Below the pieces are notes generated by a model that was given only the letters and a program-made list of their open reading frames with translations, made no database searches and was not told where the DNA came from. The position numbers and the translations under genes are program-made. From Actinomyces sp. (GTDB taxonomy: Bacteria; Actinomycetota; Actinomycetes; Actinomycetales; Actinomycetaceae), in assembly GCF_029851875.1 (NCBI RefSeq), contig NZ_JARKVC010000029.1:1-63248 (forward strand): a stretch of DNA of 63,248 bases, read 5' to 3'. Below, in pieces: positions 44,538 through 58,692 of the stretch. How positions within the stretch are numbered: position 1 is the first letter of the stretch; each line of letters starts with the position of its first letter.

Positions 44538-45362
44538 ATGACTGACGTCCGCATCGACACGGCCCGGGGCATCTCCCTGTCCGGGACGCTCCGTCTGCCC
44601 GACGGCGTCGCCGATCTCGACCCCGAGGCGCTGACCACACTCGTTCGCGAGGGCGGATCCGCCCCAGCGCGCCACGAGGCCGTCATCATCCTGGCGCACG
44701 ACTTCCTCACCGACCGCCACGGCTTCACCTACCGCCTGGACCAGCTCGCGGCGCAGTACCGCCAGGCGGGCTACGCCACCTTCCAGTTCGACTTCTCCGG
44801 TCTGGGAGAGTCTGACGACGACGTCGTGACCCTGGCCGGCGAGAGCGACGACCTCCAGGCCGTGTGCGGCTGGCTGGAGGACCTGGGCTACTCGCGCCAA
44901 GGCGTGCACGCCAACGGATTCGGGGCGACGGCGGTGCTGCTGGCCCGCCCGGAGCCCGTGCGTGCCGTCGTGCTCTCCGGGGCGGTGGTCGGCCCGCAGT
45001 CGATCCTGTGGGAGAACGTCTTCTCACCCGAACAGCTTGACGAGCTCGACCGTCACGGCCTGACCCGGCTCGTGGACGACAACCCCAACTCCCGCAAGTG
45101 GAACGTCCTGTCCAAGCAGACCCTGGCCGACGTCTCGCTGCAGGAGCCTGCACAGATCATGGCGGACCTGCCCTGGCCCGTGCTCATGCTGCACGGCGCG
45201 CTGACGGAGGAGTTCCCCGACTCCACCGCCGGGGCGACTGAGGGCTTCGCGCTGCTGCGCGACGGCAGCCAGCTCGTCCAGGTCCACGCCGAGGACGCGA
45301 AGGACGCCCAGGCCCAGGTAGCCCAGCTGGGTATCGAGTGGTTCGCCCGTCGCCTACGCTGA
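44538..45362 (+). CDS. Alpha/beta-hydrolase-fold protein, nucleophile apparently lost
   Basis: The 274-residue protein resembles serine aminopeptidase or dienelactone-type hydrolases: ARHEAVIILAHDFLTDRHG with the oxyanion strand, YATFQFDFSGLGES, and LMLHGALTEEF. At the nucleophile elbow, where GxSxG is expected, the sequence is HANGFGATAV, so the serine appears replaced by glycine. A C-terminal catalytic His is not obvious. It may be a non-catalytic or altered-activity member. A frameshift is unlikely because the whole fold is readable. Confidence 0.75.
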   Translation: MTDVRIDTARGISLSGTLRLPDGVADLDPEALTTLVREGGSAPARHEAVIILAHDFLTDRHGFTYRLDQLAAQYRQAGYATFQFDFSGLGESDDDVVTLAGESDDLQAVCGWLEDLGYSRQGVHANGFGATAVLLARPEPVRAVVLSGAVVGPQSILWENVFSPEQLDELDRHGLTRLVDDNPNSRKWNVLSKQTLADVSLQEPAQIMADLPWPVLMLHGALTEEFPDSTAGATEGFALLRDGSQLVQVHAEDAKDAQAQVAQLGIEWFARRLR

Positions 45363-45456
45363 CCGGCCTGGCCGACGGTGCCCCGATACCTTGACGCGCC
45401 TCCGTCACCCAGCCGACGTCGTCCGGCGGGGCGTCACCGTTCGGTCTCGCTGATTC

Positions 45457-46704
45457 CTAGCGCCCTTCCAGCTCGACGACGAGCGCGCGGTGGTCCGAGC
45501 CTGCGACCTCCACCACCTCCGCCCGGCTCGTGCGCCACGCGGCCTCGTCCACCAGGACGTGGTCGATCGTCGCGCCGAACAAGGCCGTGCGTGTCGAGGT
45601 CGGCCAGGTCGCCAGACCGCCGATCCCGCCCTGGACCCCGGCGTCCACGCAGCCGCCCAGGTCACGCATCACCGCATGGTCCAAAGTGGCGTTGAAGTCT
45701 CCTGCCACCACCAGGCCTGCCTCAGGCGCCTGGCACCGCTCCACGACCTTTTCCACGGACTCCGCCCACAGCCCCATGGTGCTGGGCAGGGGCGCGATGG
45801 TGTGGACACCCAGGATCGTCGGGCGCGTGTGCCCGTTGATCTCATCGCCACCTGCCGGGGTGAGGTAGACGGCGCCGTGGCCCATGCCGGAGGCCCCGAC
45901 CTGCTCGTAGGGGCCGATCGCGGCGGAGACGAGCACCGTCGTCGTCAGGCTGCTGCCACCGCCACCAGCCGTGAAGGCCGTGAAGGAGAAGCCGTCCTGA
46001 CCCGTGAGCTCGAGCAGCTGCTGCGTCATCTCCTCGGTGACCTCCAGCAGGACGACGACGTCAGGCGCCACCCGCCGAATCTTCAGCGCCAGGTCGATCA
46101 CCTTGGCCCGGCCCATATAGGTGTTGAAGGACAGCGCCGTGATACCTCCGCCCCAGTCACTGGGATCGGTATCAGGCACCCGGGCCACCGCTGACCTGGC
46201 CGCGTCAGGCTGGTACAGGCCCCGATCAGCGAGCACCCAGGCGTGCGTCCCCGCCACGAGGAGAAGGACGAGGGCGATGATGACACGCCGTCGCCCCAGG
46301 TCCCGGCGCCAAGCCCCGACCAGGGCGAGCAGCACGAAGAGCACGCCGACCGCTGCGAACAGCACCGCCAGCGCGCTGCGCACAGCCAGGGCCTGGGTGA
46401 AGGGCGCCCGCATCGACAGCCGCAGTCCCGGGCTGGTCCTGCCCAGGAAGTCAGGCACGAGGCTGAGGAGGCCGACGGTGCAGATCAGCGCCGTCACGCA
46501 CCACCCCAGGACCCGGGTCACTCGCCGCCATGCGCTCAACGGCGCGCCGGAGCGACGGAAGGCACGGAGGCGTCTGCTGGAGCGGCTGGAGGCCTGCGCG
46601 GTGCTGCTCACCGCGTCTGTGAGGGCGCCCTCCTCGCCCCGAGGCCTACCAGGCTCCTCCACAGGGCCGGCACCGGCGTCAAGATCGTTCATAGGATCCA
46701 TCAT
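45457..46704 (-). CDS. Membrane-anchored endonuclease/exonuclease/phosphatase family enzyme
   Basis: The 415-residue protein has a Ser/Ala-rich N-terminal tail and three membrane helices (about 65-160). The outer EEP domain begins ALSFNTYMG and contains VVVLLEVTEEM, VHTIAPLP, LVVAGDFNATLDH, TIDHVLVDEA and AGSDHRALVVE. The motifs are those of Mg-dependent phosphodiesterases or phosphatases, and the substrate may be extracellular nucleic acid or lipid phosphate. The start is uncertain: the ATG codons at 46704 and 46701 are adjacent. Confidence 0.87.
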   Translation of the reverse strand: MMDPMNDLDAGAGPVEEPGRPRGEEGALTDAVSSTAQASSRSSRRLRAFRRSGAPLSAWRRVTRVLGWCVTALICTVGLLSLVPDFLGRTSPGLRLSMRAPFTQALAVRSALAVLFAAVGVLFVLLALVGAWRRDLGRRRVIIALVLLLVAGTHAWVLADRGLYQPDAARSAVARVPDTDPSDWGGGITALSFNTYMGRAKVIDLALKIRRVAPDVVVLLEVTEEMTQQLLELTGQDGFSFTAFTAGGGGSSLTTTVLVSAAIGPYEQVGASGMGHGAVYLTPAGGDEINGHTRPTILGVHTIAPLPSTMGLWAESVEKVVERCQAPEAGLVVAGDFNATLDHAVMRDLGGCVDAGVQGGIGGLATWPTSTRTALFGATIDHVLVDEAAWRTSRAEVVEVAGSDHRALVVELEGR

Positions 46705-46784
46705 CGGCTGTGTCCCTTGTCACTTCAACTCCCCTTCCGTTCCTCGGCGAAGGCGTGTCTTCATGCACGAGTACGTGGGTCACC

Positions 46785-46827
46785 GACTGGGGCGTGCCTC
46801 TCGCAAGCCGCCAGGCACGCCCCAGTC
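46785..46827. repeat. Perfect 15-bp hairpin in a divergent promoter region
   Basis: GACTGGGGCGTGCCT (46785-46799) is exactly complementary to AGGCACGCCCCAGTC (46813-46827) around a 13-nt loop. It lies between the divergent EEP and hrpA genes, where a terminator is not expected. No second copy was found in this window. Confidence 0.7.
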
Positions 46828-46883
46828 GCGCGAGCACGCCCACATCCGCAGCAGTACGTCATTAGGGAAGAATGGTCACCGGT

Positions 46884-51995
<5,112 letters not shown>

Positions 51996-52200
51996 GGTCC
52001 GGAGACTGACGGCCGGGGTCTGAGGCCAGCGGGGTCGGGAGGCGTTGCCCTCTCAGGCGCGCCGACCTGGGCCAGGCCTCGTTCAGAGCCTGAGCCTCCA
52101 GCCCGGCCAAGGATCCACGAACGCACCATACTCGGCGGCCTCCTCGTCCCAGGGGAGAAGCGACCGCGCCTACCAGCCGCAGGACACTGTCCTCCGCCTG

Positions 52201-53730
52201 CTACAGCACGGCCGACAGGAGCCGGAAGACGTTGTCGACGTAGCGGCGGTGCCAGGGCTCCTTGGCCCACTCCTCGGCCGTGAGCTCCGTGGAGACACCT
52301 CGGTAGAGGGCGTCGTTCTCACGCAGGAGATCGTCCAGGTCCCCGCCGAAGGCCAGCAGCATGACCTCGTAGTTCAGCGTGAAGGACCGGAAGTCCATGT
52401 TCGACGAGCCGATGACCGCCACCTCGCCGTCGACCGTCATGTACTTGGCGTGCAGCACCGTCGGGGCTGGGTAGCGGTAGATCCGCACCCCGGCAGCCAG
52501 CAGGGTCCCGTAGTAGGAGCGCTGGGCGTGGTTGACGATGAGGTGGTCAGACTCCAGCCCCACGAAGAGCTCCACGTCCACCCCACGGTAGGCCGCCGTG
52601 GTGATCGCGGACAGCAGCGCCTCGTCCGGGATGAAGTAGGGACTGGTGATGGACACCCGCTTGGTGGCGTTGTGGATCAGGGAGATGAACATCCTGAGGT
52701 TCGGCTCGGTGGGGTATCCCGGGCCGGAGGGGATGATCTGCATGGCGTTGACCACCGCACCCGGGCGTCCTGGCTGGGGCGCGGGAGTGCCGACGACGCA
52801 ACCCGGCCTGGCCTGGAAGCCCTGCGTCGGGTCCAGAGCCGTTCCGGGAGCCACCAGGTCTCCGGGCTGCAGGTCCTCACCCGACTCGAAGAACCAGTCC
52901 ATGGTGAACACGGCCTGGGCCTCAGAGACGATGTCTCCGGTCACCTCCACGCTCAGGTCGTGCCAGTGGCGCCCGGCGCGGATGTTCGAGCGCAGACGGT
53001 AGGTGGGATCGATGATGTTGTGCGATCCGATGAAGGCCCGCTCGCCGTCGACGATGAGCAGCTTGCGGTGGTTACGCAGGTCCGGACGACGGAAGCGCCG
53101 CTTGAGCGGCAGCAACGGCATCATGAGCCGCCACTGGATCCCGGCGGCCTCCCAGCGCCGCCCCAACGAGCGCCATCCCGGGTACTTACGTGAACCCAGG
53201 TGGTCGACGAGGAGGCGCACCTTGACCCCACGCGCCGCGGCGCGCTCCAGGGCCGAGTAGAAGACGTCCGTGACCTCGTCCCAGCTCTGGATGTAGAACT
53301 CGACGTGGACGTGGTGCTTGGCGCCGTCGATCACACGTGCCATCGCGGCGTAGGTCTCTCGTGCGTCGCAGTGCAGGTCCACGACCTCGCCGGTCACGCA
53401 CGGAAACCCCGTCAACCGGCGGTTCATGGCCAGGACGCTTGCCAGGTGCTCAGAAGGCTGCGCACCGCGCGGAAGCGCGGGCATGTCACAGGTCAGGCGC
53501 TCGACGGCGTTGGAGGCGTCCTCCTGCTGCTGGCGGCGGCGCCCGTGGATCCACGGGCTGCCAAGGAAGATGTAGAGCGGCAGGCCGACCACGGGAAGCA
53601 GGAAGATCAGCAGCAGCCACGCCGTCGACGAGGACGGGCGCCGATTCTCCGGCACCATCCCCAAGGCCGCGACCTTGATCGCGTACTCGATCACGACCCA
53701 GAGGGTCGCAAGCGTCGTGTGCCACTCCAT
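52201..53730 (-). CDS. cls: Cardiolipin synthase-like phospholipase D family enzyme
   Basis: Condenses two phosphatidylglycerols (or PG with CDP-diacylglycerol) at the membrane. The 509-residue protein has two N-terminal membrane helices (LWVVIEYAIKVAALGMVP and TAWLLLIFLLPVVGLPLYIF). It also has two HKD motifs, NHRKLLIVDGERAFIGSHN and LHAKYMTVDGEVAVIGSSN. The linker between the domains is longer than usual. A -10-like GATCAT lies 6 nt before the ATG. No strong hairpin is seen in the 205 bp to hrpA. Confidence 0.93.
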   Translation of the reverse strand: MEWHTTLATLWVVIEYAIKVAALGMVPENRRPSSSTAWLLLIFLLPVVGLPLYIFLGSPWIHGRRRQQQEDASNAVERLTCDMPALPRGAQPSEHLASVLAMNRRLTGFPCVTGEVVDLHCDARETYAAMARVIDGAKHHVHVEFYIQSWDEVTDVFYSALERAAARGVKVRLLVDHLGSRKYPGWRSLGRRWEAAGIQWRLMMPLLPLKRRFRRPDLRNHRKLLIVDGERAFIGSHNIIDPTYRLRSNIRAGRHWHDLSVEVTGDIVSEAQAVFTMDWFFESGEDLQPGDLVAPGTALDPTQGFQARPGCVVGTPAPQPGRPGAVVNAMQIIPSGPGYPTEPNLRMFISLIHNATKRVSITSPYFIPDEALLSAITTAAYRGVDVELFVGLESDHLIVNHAQRSYYGTLLAAGVRIYRYPAPTVLHAKYMTVDGEVAVIGSSNMDFRSFTLNYEVMLLAFGGDLDDLLRENDALYRGVSTELTAEEWAKEPWHRRYVDNVFRLLSAVL

Positions 53731-53795
53731 GCCCCGATGATCTCACGGACCTCCGACACGATCGCCTCCTCAGCCTTCATCTGGCAGCCTCTGGC

Positions 53796-54818
53796 TCACG
53801 GAGTCGACGGCGTCGGGTCACCGAAGAAGGTGTGAAAGTAGCCGTAGAAGTTCCAGTTCCCCCAGCTCGTGCAGTCGTCGCCACCACTGGATACCGCCTC
53901 ATTGGGCTGGTACGGCGTGTAGTCGTACAGGCCGGCGGTCGCCTGGTTGGCCACCACGAGCTCGGCCCCGCTGCAGCCCTCCAGGGGCGAGTACGCCACC
54001 GTCGTCGGCACGCCCGCCACCACCTGGTAGGAGCCAGGAGACAGCCGGTAACGCTGGAACTGGGAAGCAGCCCCGTAGACCTGACGGAAGAAGCCGGCCC
54101 ACTGCGGGTCGCACTGTGCACCGTCGGGGCAGGCGTAGCCGGTGGCGGCCTCGTACCTGCGGGCGCTCAGTCCTGCTCCTGAGGCGGTCAGAAGGCCCTG
54201 CTCCTTCTGCAGCAGGACGAGGAGGACCTGTGGGTTGACGTCGCAGGCCGTCGCCACCTCGGACACGATCTGTGCCGCACTCTGCCCAGGTGCCCCGCTG
54301 TATCCGCCCGGGCAGGCCGCAGCCGGCTCACGGTCCTCAGTGTCGAAGGAGGCGACGGCGAGGCAGGGGGTCCCGTCCATCCCGGTCTGACAGCCGTCGT
54401 TGACCTTCTCGACGAAGGCGGTGACCTCGTCCAGTCTCATGGTCTCGGAGTCGTAGAACACGTCGTCGTCGATGATGTGCGCGGCGTCAAAGCCAGAGGT
54501 GTCCAGCGCAACTGGCGCCGGGCCCAGGACAGGAAGCGTGACGACTGAGACTACGTCGTCGTCCCACCCCGGGGCATGACGAAGGTAGCCGGTCGCTGCC
54601 AGGGCGGTCACCACCAGCAGTCGCAGAGCGACCACCTGCCACCGAGGGCGCCGACGCCCTCTCCTGGCTGAGCCGCCCCCTCCAGCGCGCGTGGGTGCTG
54701 AACGTCCCAGGCGCGTTCCTGTACGAGGGGGCACGGGCCGCCCGGTCGTAGCAGGGTGGCTCCCCGCGGGCACAGCGGCCCGAGGTGAGAACCCGCCTTG
54801 GTCGGAAGAAGTTGCCAC
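53796..54818 (-). CDS. Secreted or membrane-anchored lytic-enzyme-like protein
   Basis: The 340-residue protein has a basic Gly/Arg-rich N-terminus, a single membrane helix (VVALRLLVVTALAATGYL) and an outer domain. The segment IVSEVATACDVNPQVLLVLLQKEQGLLT resembles the helix and catalytic Glu of lysozyme or lytic-transglycosylase folds. Several Cys pairs (NDGCQTGMDGTPC, TACDV, CPDGAQC, EGCSGA) suggest disulfides. Similar actinobacterial proteins are often called hemagglutinin, but that name is not informative. The GTG at 54818 is chosen because AAAAAT lies 6 nt upstream; the true start is uncertain. Confidence 0.68.
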   Translation of the reverse strand: MATSSDQGGFSPRAAVPAGSHPATTGRPVPPRTGTRLGRSAPTRAGGGGSARRGRRRPRWQVVALRLLVVTALAATGYLRHAPGWDDDVVSVVTLPVLGPAPVALDTSGFDAAHIIDDDVFYDSETMRLDEVTAFVEKVNDGCQTGMDGTPCLAVASFDTEDREPAAACPGGYSGAPGQSAAQIVSEVATACDVNPQVLLVLLQKEQGLLTASGAGLSARRYEAATGYACPDGAQCDPQWAGFFRQVYGAASQFQRYRLSPGSYQVVAGVPTTVAYSPLEGCSGAELVVANQATAGLYDYTPYQPNEAVSSGGDDCTSWGNWNFYGYFHTFFGDPTPSTP

Positions 54819-54951
54819 CCCGTCATTTTTCCATGCCCGTTCCGGTCCTCCGGGTCGGCTCCGACCACGCTGGCTCCAGCCGGGTGCGGCGACGACGGTG
54901 CCCGGCGTCTCCTGCACGATGTCACCATCCCGGCCCGCCGGGAGGAGCCGT

Positions 54952-54957
54952 TACGCT
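54952..54957 (+). promoter_or_regulatory. -10-like TACGCT, leaderless start of SprT-like gene
   Basis: TACGCT, a 7-nt gap, then ATG at 54965. Confidence 0.5.
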
Positions 54958-54964
54958 CGGCGTC

Positions 54965-55483
54965 ATGGAGATCTGTCGCGTCCTGGCCCTGGCCCGCCAG
55001 CTCATGGACGAGCACGGCGTCGGGGACTGGGAGCTCGGCCTGGACCGTGCCAGGCGCCGCGCCGGGCTGACAGACCACGGTCGCCGTCGGATCACGCTGT
55101 CACGCGCGCTCATGGAGCTCTACGACGCCGATGAGGTGCGCGAGACCGTCCTGCACGAGATCGCGCACGCCCGGGTCGGTGCACGCCACGGCCACGACGC
55201 CGTCTGGGCTGCCGAGGCACGACAGATCGGCGCCACGGGACGCAGGCTCGTGTCGCGAGAAGCCCCCTCCATCGCCGGACGCTGGGTGGGTACCTGCCCT
55301 GCTGGCCACACGGTGAACCGCATGCGCCGCCCGACCGTCCCCGTCTCCTGCGCCCGCTGCGGCCGACGCTTCTCTCTCGCCAACCTGCTGACCTGGACCT
55401 ACGACGGCGGGCCGGTCACCCCGCAGGAGATCGGGCCGCGCTACGCCCGTGCCCTCGCCCGCATCCAGAAGGCGGCTGGCTGA
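54965..55483 (+). CDS. SprT-like zinc metalloprotein
   Basis: The 172-residue protein has the SprT metalloprotease core VRETVLHEIAHARVG with HExxH (HEIAH, about 62-66) and a following H in RHGHDAVW. A zinc-ribbon C-terminal part (GTCPAGHTV, and VSCARCGRRFSLA) follows. SprT/Spartan-family proteins act on DNA-protein crosslinks; this short bacterial form is less understood. The start is ATG at 54965 behind TACGCT. Confidence 0.88.
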   Translation: MEICRVLALARQLMDEHGVGDWELGLDRARRRAGLTDHGRRRITLSRALMELYDADEVRETVLHEIAHARVGARHGHDAVWAAEARQIGATGRRLVSREAPSIAGRWVGTCPAGHTVNRMRRPTVPVSCARCGRRFSLANLLTWTYDGGPVTPQEIGPRYARALARIQKAAG

Positions 55484-55526
55484 CGGACCGAGCTCACACC
55501 GTCGTCCCAAACCCCTGACGCAGACT

Positions 55527-55561
55527 CGGGCCGGGAACCACTGCGCGCGGATCCCGGCCCG
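55527..55561 (-). terminator. Hairpin after the ROK kinase gene
   Basis: CGGGCCGGGA (55527-55536) pairs with TCCCGGCCCG (55552-55561). It lies 23 nt beyond the ROK kinase stop and also downstream of the convergent SprT-like gene, so it can serve both. Confidence 0.72.
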
Positions 55562-55583
55562 GGGCAGAGCGTGAAGCAGGATC

Positions 55584-56531
55584 TCAGGCAGCGCGAGCCA
55601 GGTCCGCGGCACCCACCAGACCGGCATCCTGACCGGAGGCCGAGATGAGCACCGGGATCTGGGGACGGCGCGCCCGAGCCGTCAGGTACTGGTCAAAGGC
55701 CTTGGTCACGGGGGCAAGCAGGATGTCGCCCGCCTCGGTCAGGCCTCCGGCGAGGACGATGACCTCAGGGTCCAGCACGGCGGCGAGGTCGGCCAGGCCC
55801 CGCCCCAGCGCCTCACCCAGGCGCTCGTAGCACTCCAGAGCCGCCGGGTCGCCCTCACGGGCGGCGGCCGTGACTGCCTTGCCGGAGATCTTGTTCTGGT
55901 CCCCGCCGGACAGCTCGATGATGCGAGCGGCGTAGGCCGGGCGGAACCTGGCCAGCTCCCAGCCGTTGACGCCCAACGCCGTGCCGGAGGCATAGCGCTC
56001 CAGGCAGCCACGCAGCCCGCAGCCGCAGGGACGGCCGTCGGGGACGATGCTGATGTGCCCGATCTCGGCGGCGAAGCCAGCGGCTCCACGCACGAGGTGG
56101 CCGTCGATGACGACGGCGCCGCCCACGCCAGTTCCCAGCGTCACCACAAGCACGTTGGCCTTGCCGGCCCCCGCGCCGAAGCGCGCCTCGGCCCAGCCGG
56201 CCGCGTTAGCGTCGTTCTCGACGACGACGGGCAGACCCACACCCTTGGAGACGACGTCACCGATCTTGACGCCCGTCCAGTCCAGGTTGGTGCCCGAGGC
56301 CATCGTGTTGCGGTCCGAGGAGACGAAGCCGGCCGCGCCGATGCCCACGGTCATGGCCTGCGGGTGAGCACGCTTGAGATCGCGAGCGACCTCGATGATC
56401 GTGGAGAGGATAGCGTCACGGTCGTTGGCCGGAGAGTCCTTCTGCACGCGGGTGACGACGTTGCCGTCCTCGTCCACGACTCCCGCGGCGATCTTCGTGC
56501 CGCCGACGTCCACGCCGATGCTCAGTGACAT
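55584..56531 (-). CDS. glk: ROK-family glucokinase
   Basis: Phosphorylates glucose (or another hexose) with ATP. The 315-residue ROK protein has the phosphate-binding SIGVDVGGTKIAAGVV and VVENDANAAGWAEARFG. LGTGVGGAVVIDG and the zinc-binding ROK signature EIGHISIVPDGRPCGCG then RGCLERYASG follow. No HTH domain precedes it, so it is an enzyme and not a ROK repressor. CTAAGGAGCG precedes the ATG. The role is glucose phosphorylation, but the substrate is inferred from the family. Confidence 0.9.
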   Translation of the reverse strand: MSLSIGVDVGGTKIAAGVVDEDGNVVTRVQKDSPANDRDAILSTIIEVARDLKRAHPQAMTVGIGAAGFVSSDRNTMASGTNLDWTGVKIGDVVSKGVGLPVVVENDANAAGWAEARFGAGAGKANVLVVTLGTGVGGAVVIDGHLVRGAAGFAAEIGHISIVPDGRPCGCGLRGCLERYASGTALGVNGWELARFRPAYAARIIELSGGDQNKISGKAVTAAAREGDPAALECYERLGEALGRGLADLAAVLDPEVIVLAGGLTEAGDILLAPVTKAFDQYLTARARRPQIPVLISASGQDAGLVGAADLARAA

Positions 56532-57115
56532 GTTCGCTCCTTAGGGAATCCGCTGGGGCGAGTCGCCCCCGTCCCGGCTATCCTCCCCTATTTCTGACGC
56601 GGACTGCACAGGAGTGATCAGCCAGGTACCTCACGATCGCACCCCGACGTGGGTCTGTCTCTGATCCGCCGCCTTCCGACGAAAGAGCGGGAGCGAGATG
56701 GCGACCTCGCGAGCAGGTGCGCGGACACAGGCACCCGGCACCGCCCTGCGCATCCGCGCTGCCGCCTCCGTGTGCTCGCCGCTACCCAGTTGTCGCGCGC
56801 TACGGGGTAGCAACGGTCAGGACGGGACAGCGAACGACGCGAAAGGGTGACGCATCAGGTTGGGACAGCAGCCTCCAGCCGGTAGCGGCGTGCTTCCGAG
56901 GAATGGCGGCGTGCATTGCTCTAGTGAGGGCGTATCGGCATCGAGAGGGCGTACCTGCAGACGTTCCTGGCCACGCCCTCACCGCACAAGCACGCCGCAA
57001 CCACATGGATACACGCCGCAACGAGATGGATGCACGCCGCTCGACCTCTAACCCAGGCTCCGACGCGTTGGCATCATCCCGGCCCAGCCCCCGGTCAGGA
57101 GTAGCGCCACCTACC
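56532..57115. other. 584-bp intergenic region with tandem repeats, no gene seen
   Basis: The stretch upstream of the ROK kinase gene holds no gene that I can support. A 21-bp unit CACGCCGCAAC.A.ATGGAT. occurs at 56991-57011 and 57012-57032, with a partial third copy after 57033. The reverse complement GCGGCGTGCAT lies near 56902-56914. CGCTACGGGGTAGCAACG (56798-56815) matches 4136-4153 at 17 of 18 positions. GGGGCGACTCGCCCC near the ROK kinase start is a short hairpin. Confidence 0.55.
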
Positions 57116-58633
57116 TCAGTTCAGGTCCGTGATGCGCCCGGAAGGGTCCCCCACCCGCAGCATGAGCAGCAGCCCGGCGCCCAGCACGACGACGATCCCC
57201 AGGATCCCCCAGTAGCTGGCCTCAGCGCCCACAACGCCCTTGCCCACCCAGATGAACAGCCCGTACATCGCCGGCGCGAGGAAGGACACGGCCCGGCCCG
57301 TCGTCGCGTAGAGCCCGAAGATCTCGCCCTCACGCCCAGCCGGGGCAACACGGGCCAGGAAGGAGCGCGCCGCGGACTGCGCCGGCCCCACACAGGCCGA
57401 CAGCGCCAGGCCCAGCACCCAGAAGACCACCGCACCGCCGTCGTGCAGGAAGAACACCAGCACCCCGGCCACCACGAGGATGCCGAGGGAACCGAGGATC
57501 ACCCTGCGCGGCCCGACCAGGTCATCCAGCCTGCCGGAGAGAATCGTGGCGATGCCAGCCACCACGTTGGCGGCGATGGCGAAGATGATGACGCTCGAGC
57601 TGGTGAAACCGAAGGTGTTCTGGGCGATGATCCCGCCGTAGGTGAACACGCCGGCCAGCCCGTCACGGAAGACGGCCGCAGCCAGGAGGAACCACAGGAC
57701 CTCCGGGTGGCTGCGGTACAGCGACACCAGCGTGCGCCACAGCCTCTTGTAGGAGGCCCACAGGGACTCTCGCCTGCCGGCCACCGCGCGGCTGGCCAGC
57801 ACCGTCGGCTCTGACTCCATCCCCGCCTGGCCCCGCTCGCTGCCGCGCACGGCCTCCTCGCTGGCCACCTGCCGACGCCGCCTGGCACCCTGCCCGGACT
57901 GGGTGAGGACTACCGGCACGGCACTGAGCCCGAACCACGCCGCTGCCACGAGCATGGCCACGCGCACGTTGAGCCCGTTGTCGCTGGTCACCCCGAACCA
58001 GCCGACCTCGGGGTTGATGAAGCCGACGAAGAGGACGAGCAGCAAGACGATCCCGCCGAGGTAGCCCATCCCCCACCCGAGCCCGGAGACCGCACCCACC
58101 TTGTCCTTGGGGGCCAGCTGGGAGAGCATCCCGTTGTAGTTGACCGAGGCCAGCTCGAAGAAGACGTTGCCCACGCCCAGCAGCGTGATGCCCAGCCACA
58201 GGTACCCCGGCTCCGGCAGGACGAAGAACAGGCCCGCGCTGATGGCCACGACGACCGCCGTGTAGGCCCCCAGCCAGAAGACGGTCCGTCCCGCCCGGTC
58301 CGAGCGCTGCCCGGTGACCGGGGCCAGCAGGGCGATGCACGCACCAGCGATAGTCAGCCCGAGCGAGAGGGAGGACTCCGTGACGTCCTTGTCCCCGAAG
58401 GAGGAGCTGGTGAGGTAGACGGTGAAGACGAAGGTGGTGATGACGGCGTTGAAGGCGGCCGATCCCCAGTCCCACAGGCCCCAGGCGACCACGGGCCAGG
58501 TCAGCCAGCGGCGCGAGCCTTCTGACTGCCCGCCTCCTCCCGCGTAGGGGTGGGGGTCAGCCTCGGGAAGGGAACCGGCGCTGGGGACGTCGTCCTCACT
58601 GCTGTCAGCCGTGGTGCGGCTCATGGGAGTCAT
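57116..58633 (-). CDS. MFS transporter, UMF1/Atg22-like
   Basis: The 505-residue protein has 11-12 membrane helices. Its opening VAWGLWDWGSAAFNAVITTF and TVYLTSSSFG are characteristic of the UMF1 family (Atg22-like), presumed to export amino acids or other small solutes. A long Ser/Arg/Glu loop (about 250-290) separates the two halves. The substrate is not determined. The start ATG 58633 follows TAGGCT with a 6-nt gap. It is 59 nt downstream of ispD. Confidence 0.85.
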   Translation of the reverse strand: MTPMSRTTADSSEDDVPSAGSLPEADPHPYAGGGGQSEGSRRWLTWPVVAWGLWDWGSAAFNAVITTFVFTVYLTSSSFGDKDVTESSLSLGLTIAGACIALLAPVTGQRSDRAGRTVFWLGAYTAVVVAISAGLFFVLPEPGYLWLGITLLGVGNVFFELASVNYNGMLSQLAPKDKVGAVSGLGWGMGYLGGIVLLLVLFVGFINPEVGWFGVTSDNGLNVRVAMLVAAAWFGLSAVPVVLTQSGQGARRRRQVASEEAVRGSERGQAGMESEPTVLASRAVAGRRESLWASYKRLWRTLVSLYRSHPEVLWFLLAAAVFRDGLAGVFTYGGIIAQNTFGFTSSSVIIFAIAANVVAGIATILSGRLDDLVGPRRVILGSLGILVVAGVLVFFLHDGGAVVFWVLGLALSACVGPAQSAARSFLARVAPAGREGEIFGLYATTGRAVSFLAPAMYGLFIWVGKGVVGAEASYWGILGIVVVLGAGLLLMLRVGDPSGRITDLN

Positions 58634-58639
58634 GCGGTG

Positions 58640-58645
58640 AGCCTA
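58640..58645 (-). promoter_or_regulatory. -10-like TAGGCT, leaderless start of UMF1-like gene
   Basis: TAGGCT on the minus strand, a 6-nt gap CACCGC, then ATG at 58633. This argues for an independent transcript rather than a tail of ispD. Confidence 0.55.
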
Positions 58646-58692
58646 CGGCCTCACAGGCGGACAGGGGGTGACGTCCGGGTAACGGGCAGCCT

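Noticed and set aside
44538..45362. Frameshift explaining the missing serine in the alpha/beta hydrolase
   Set aside because: The frame is continuous and flanking strands read correctly, so a local frameshift is not supported.
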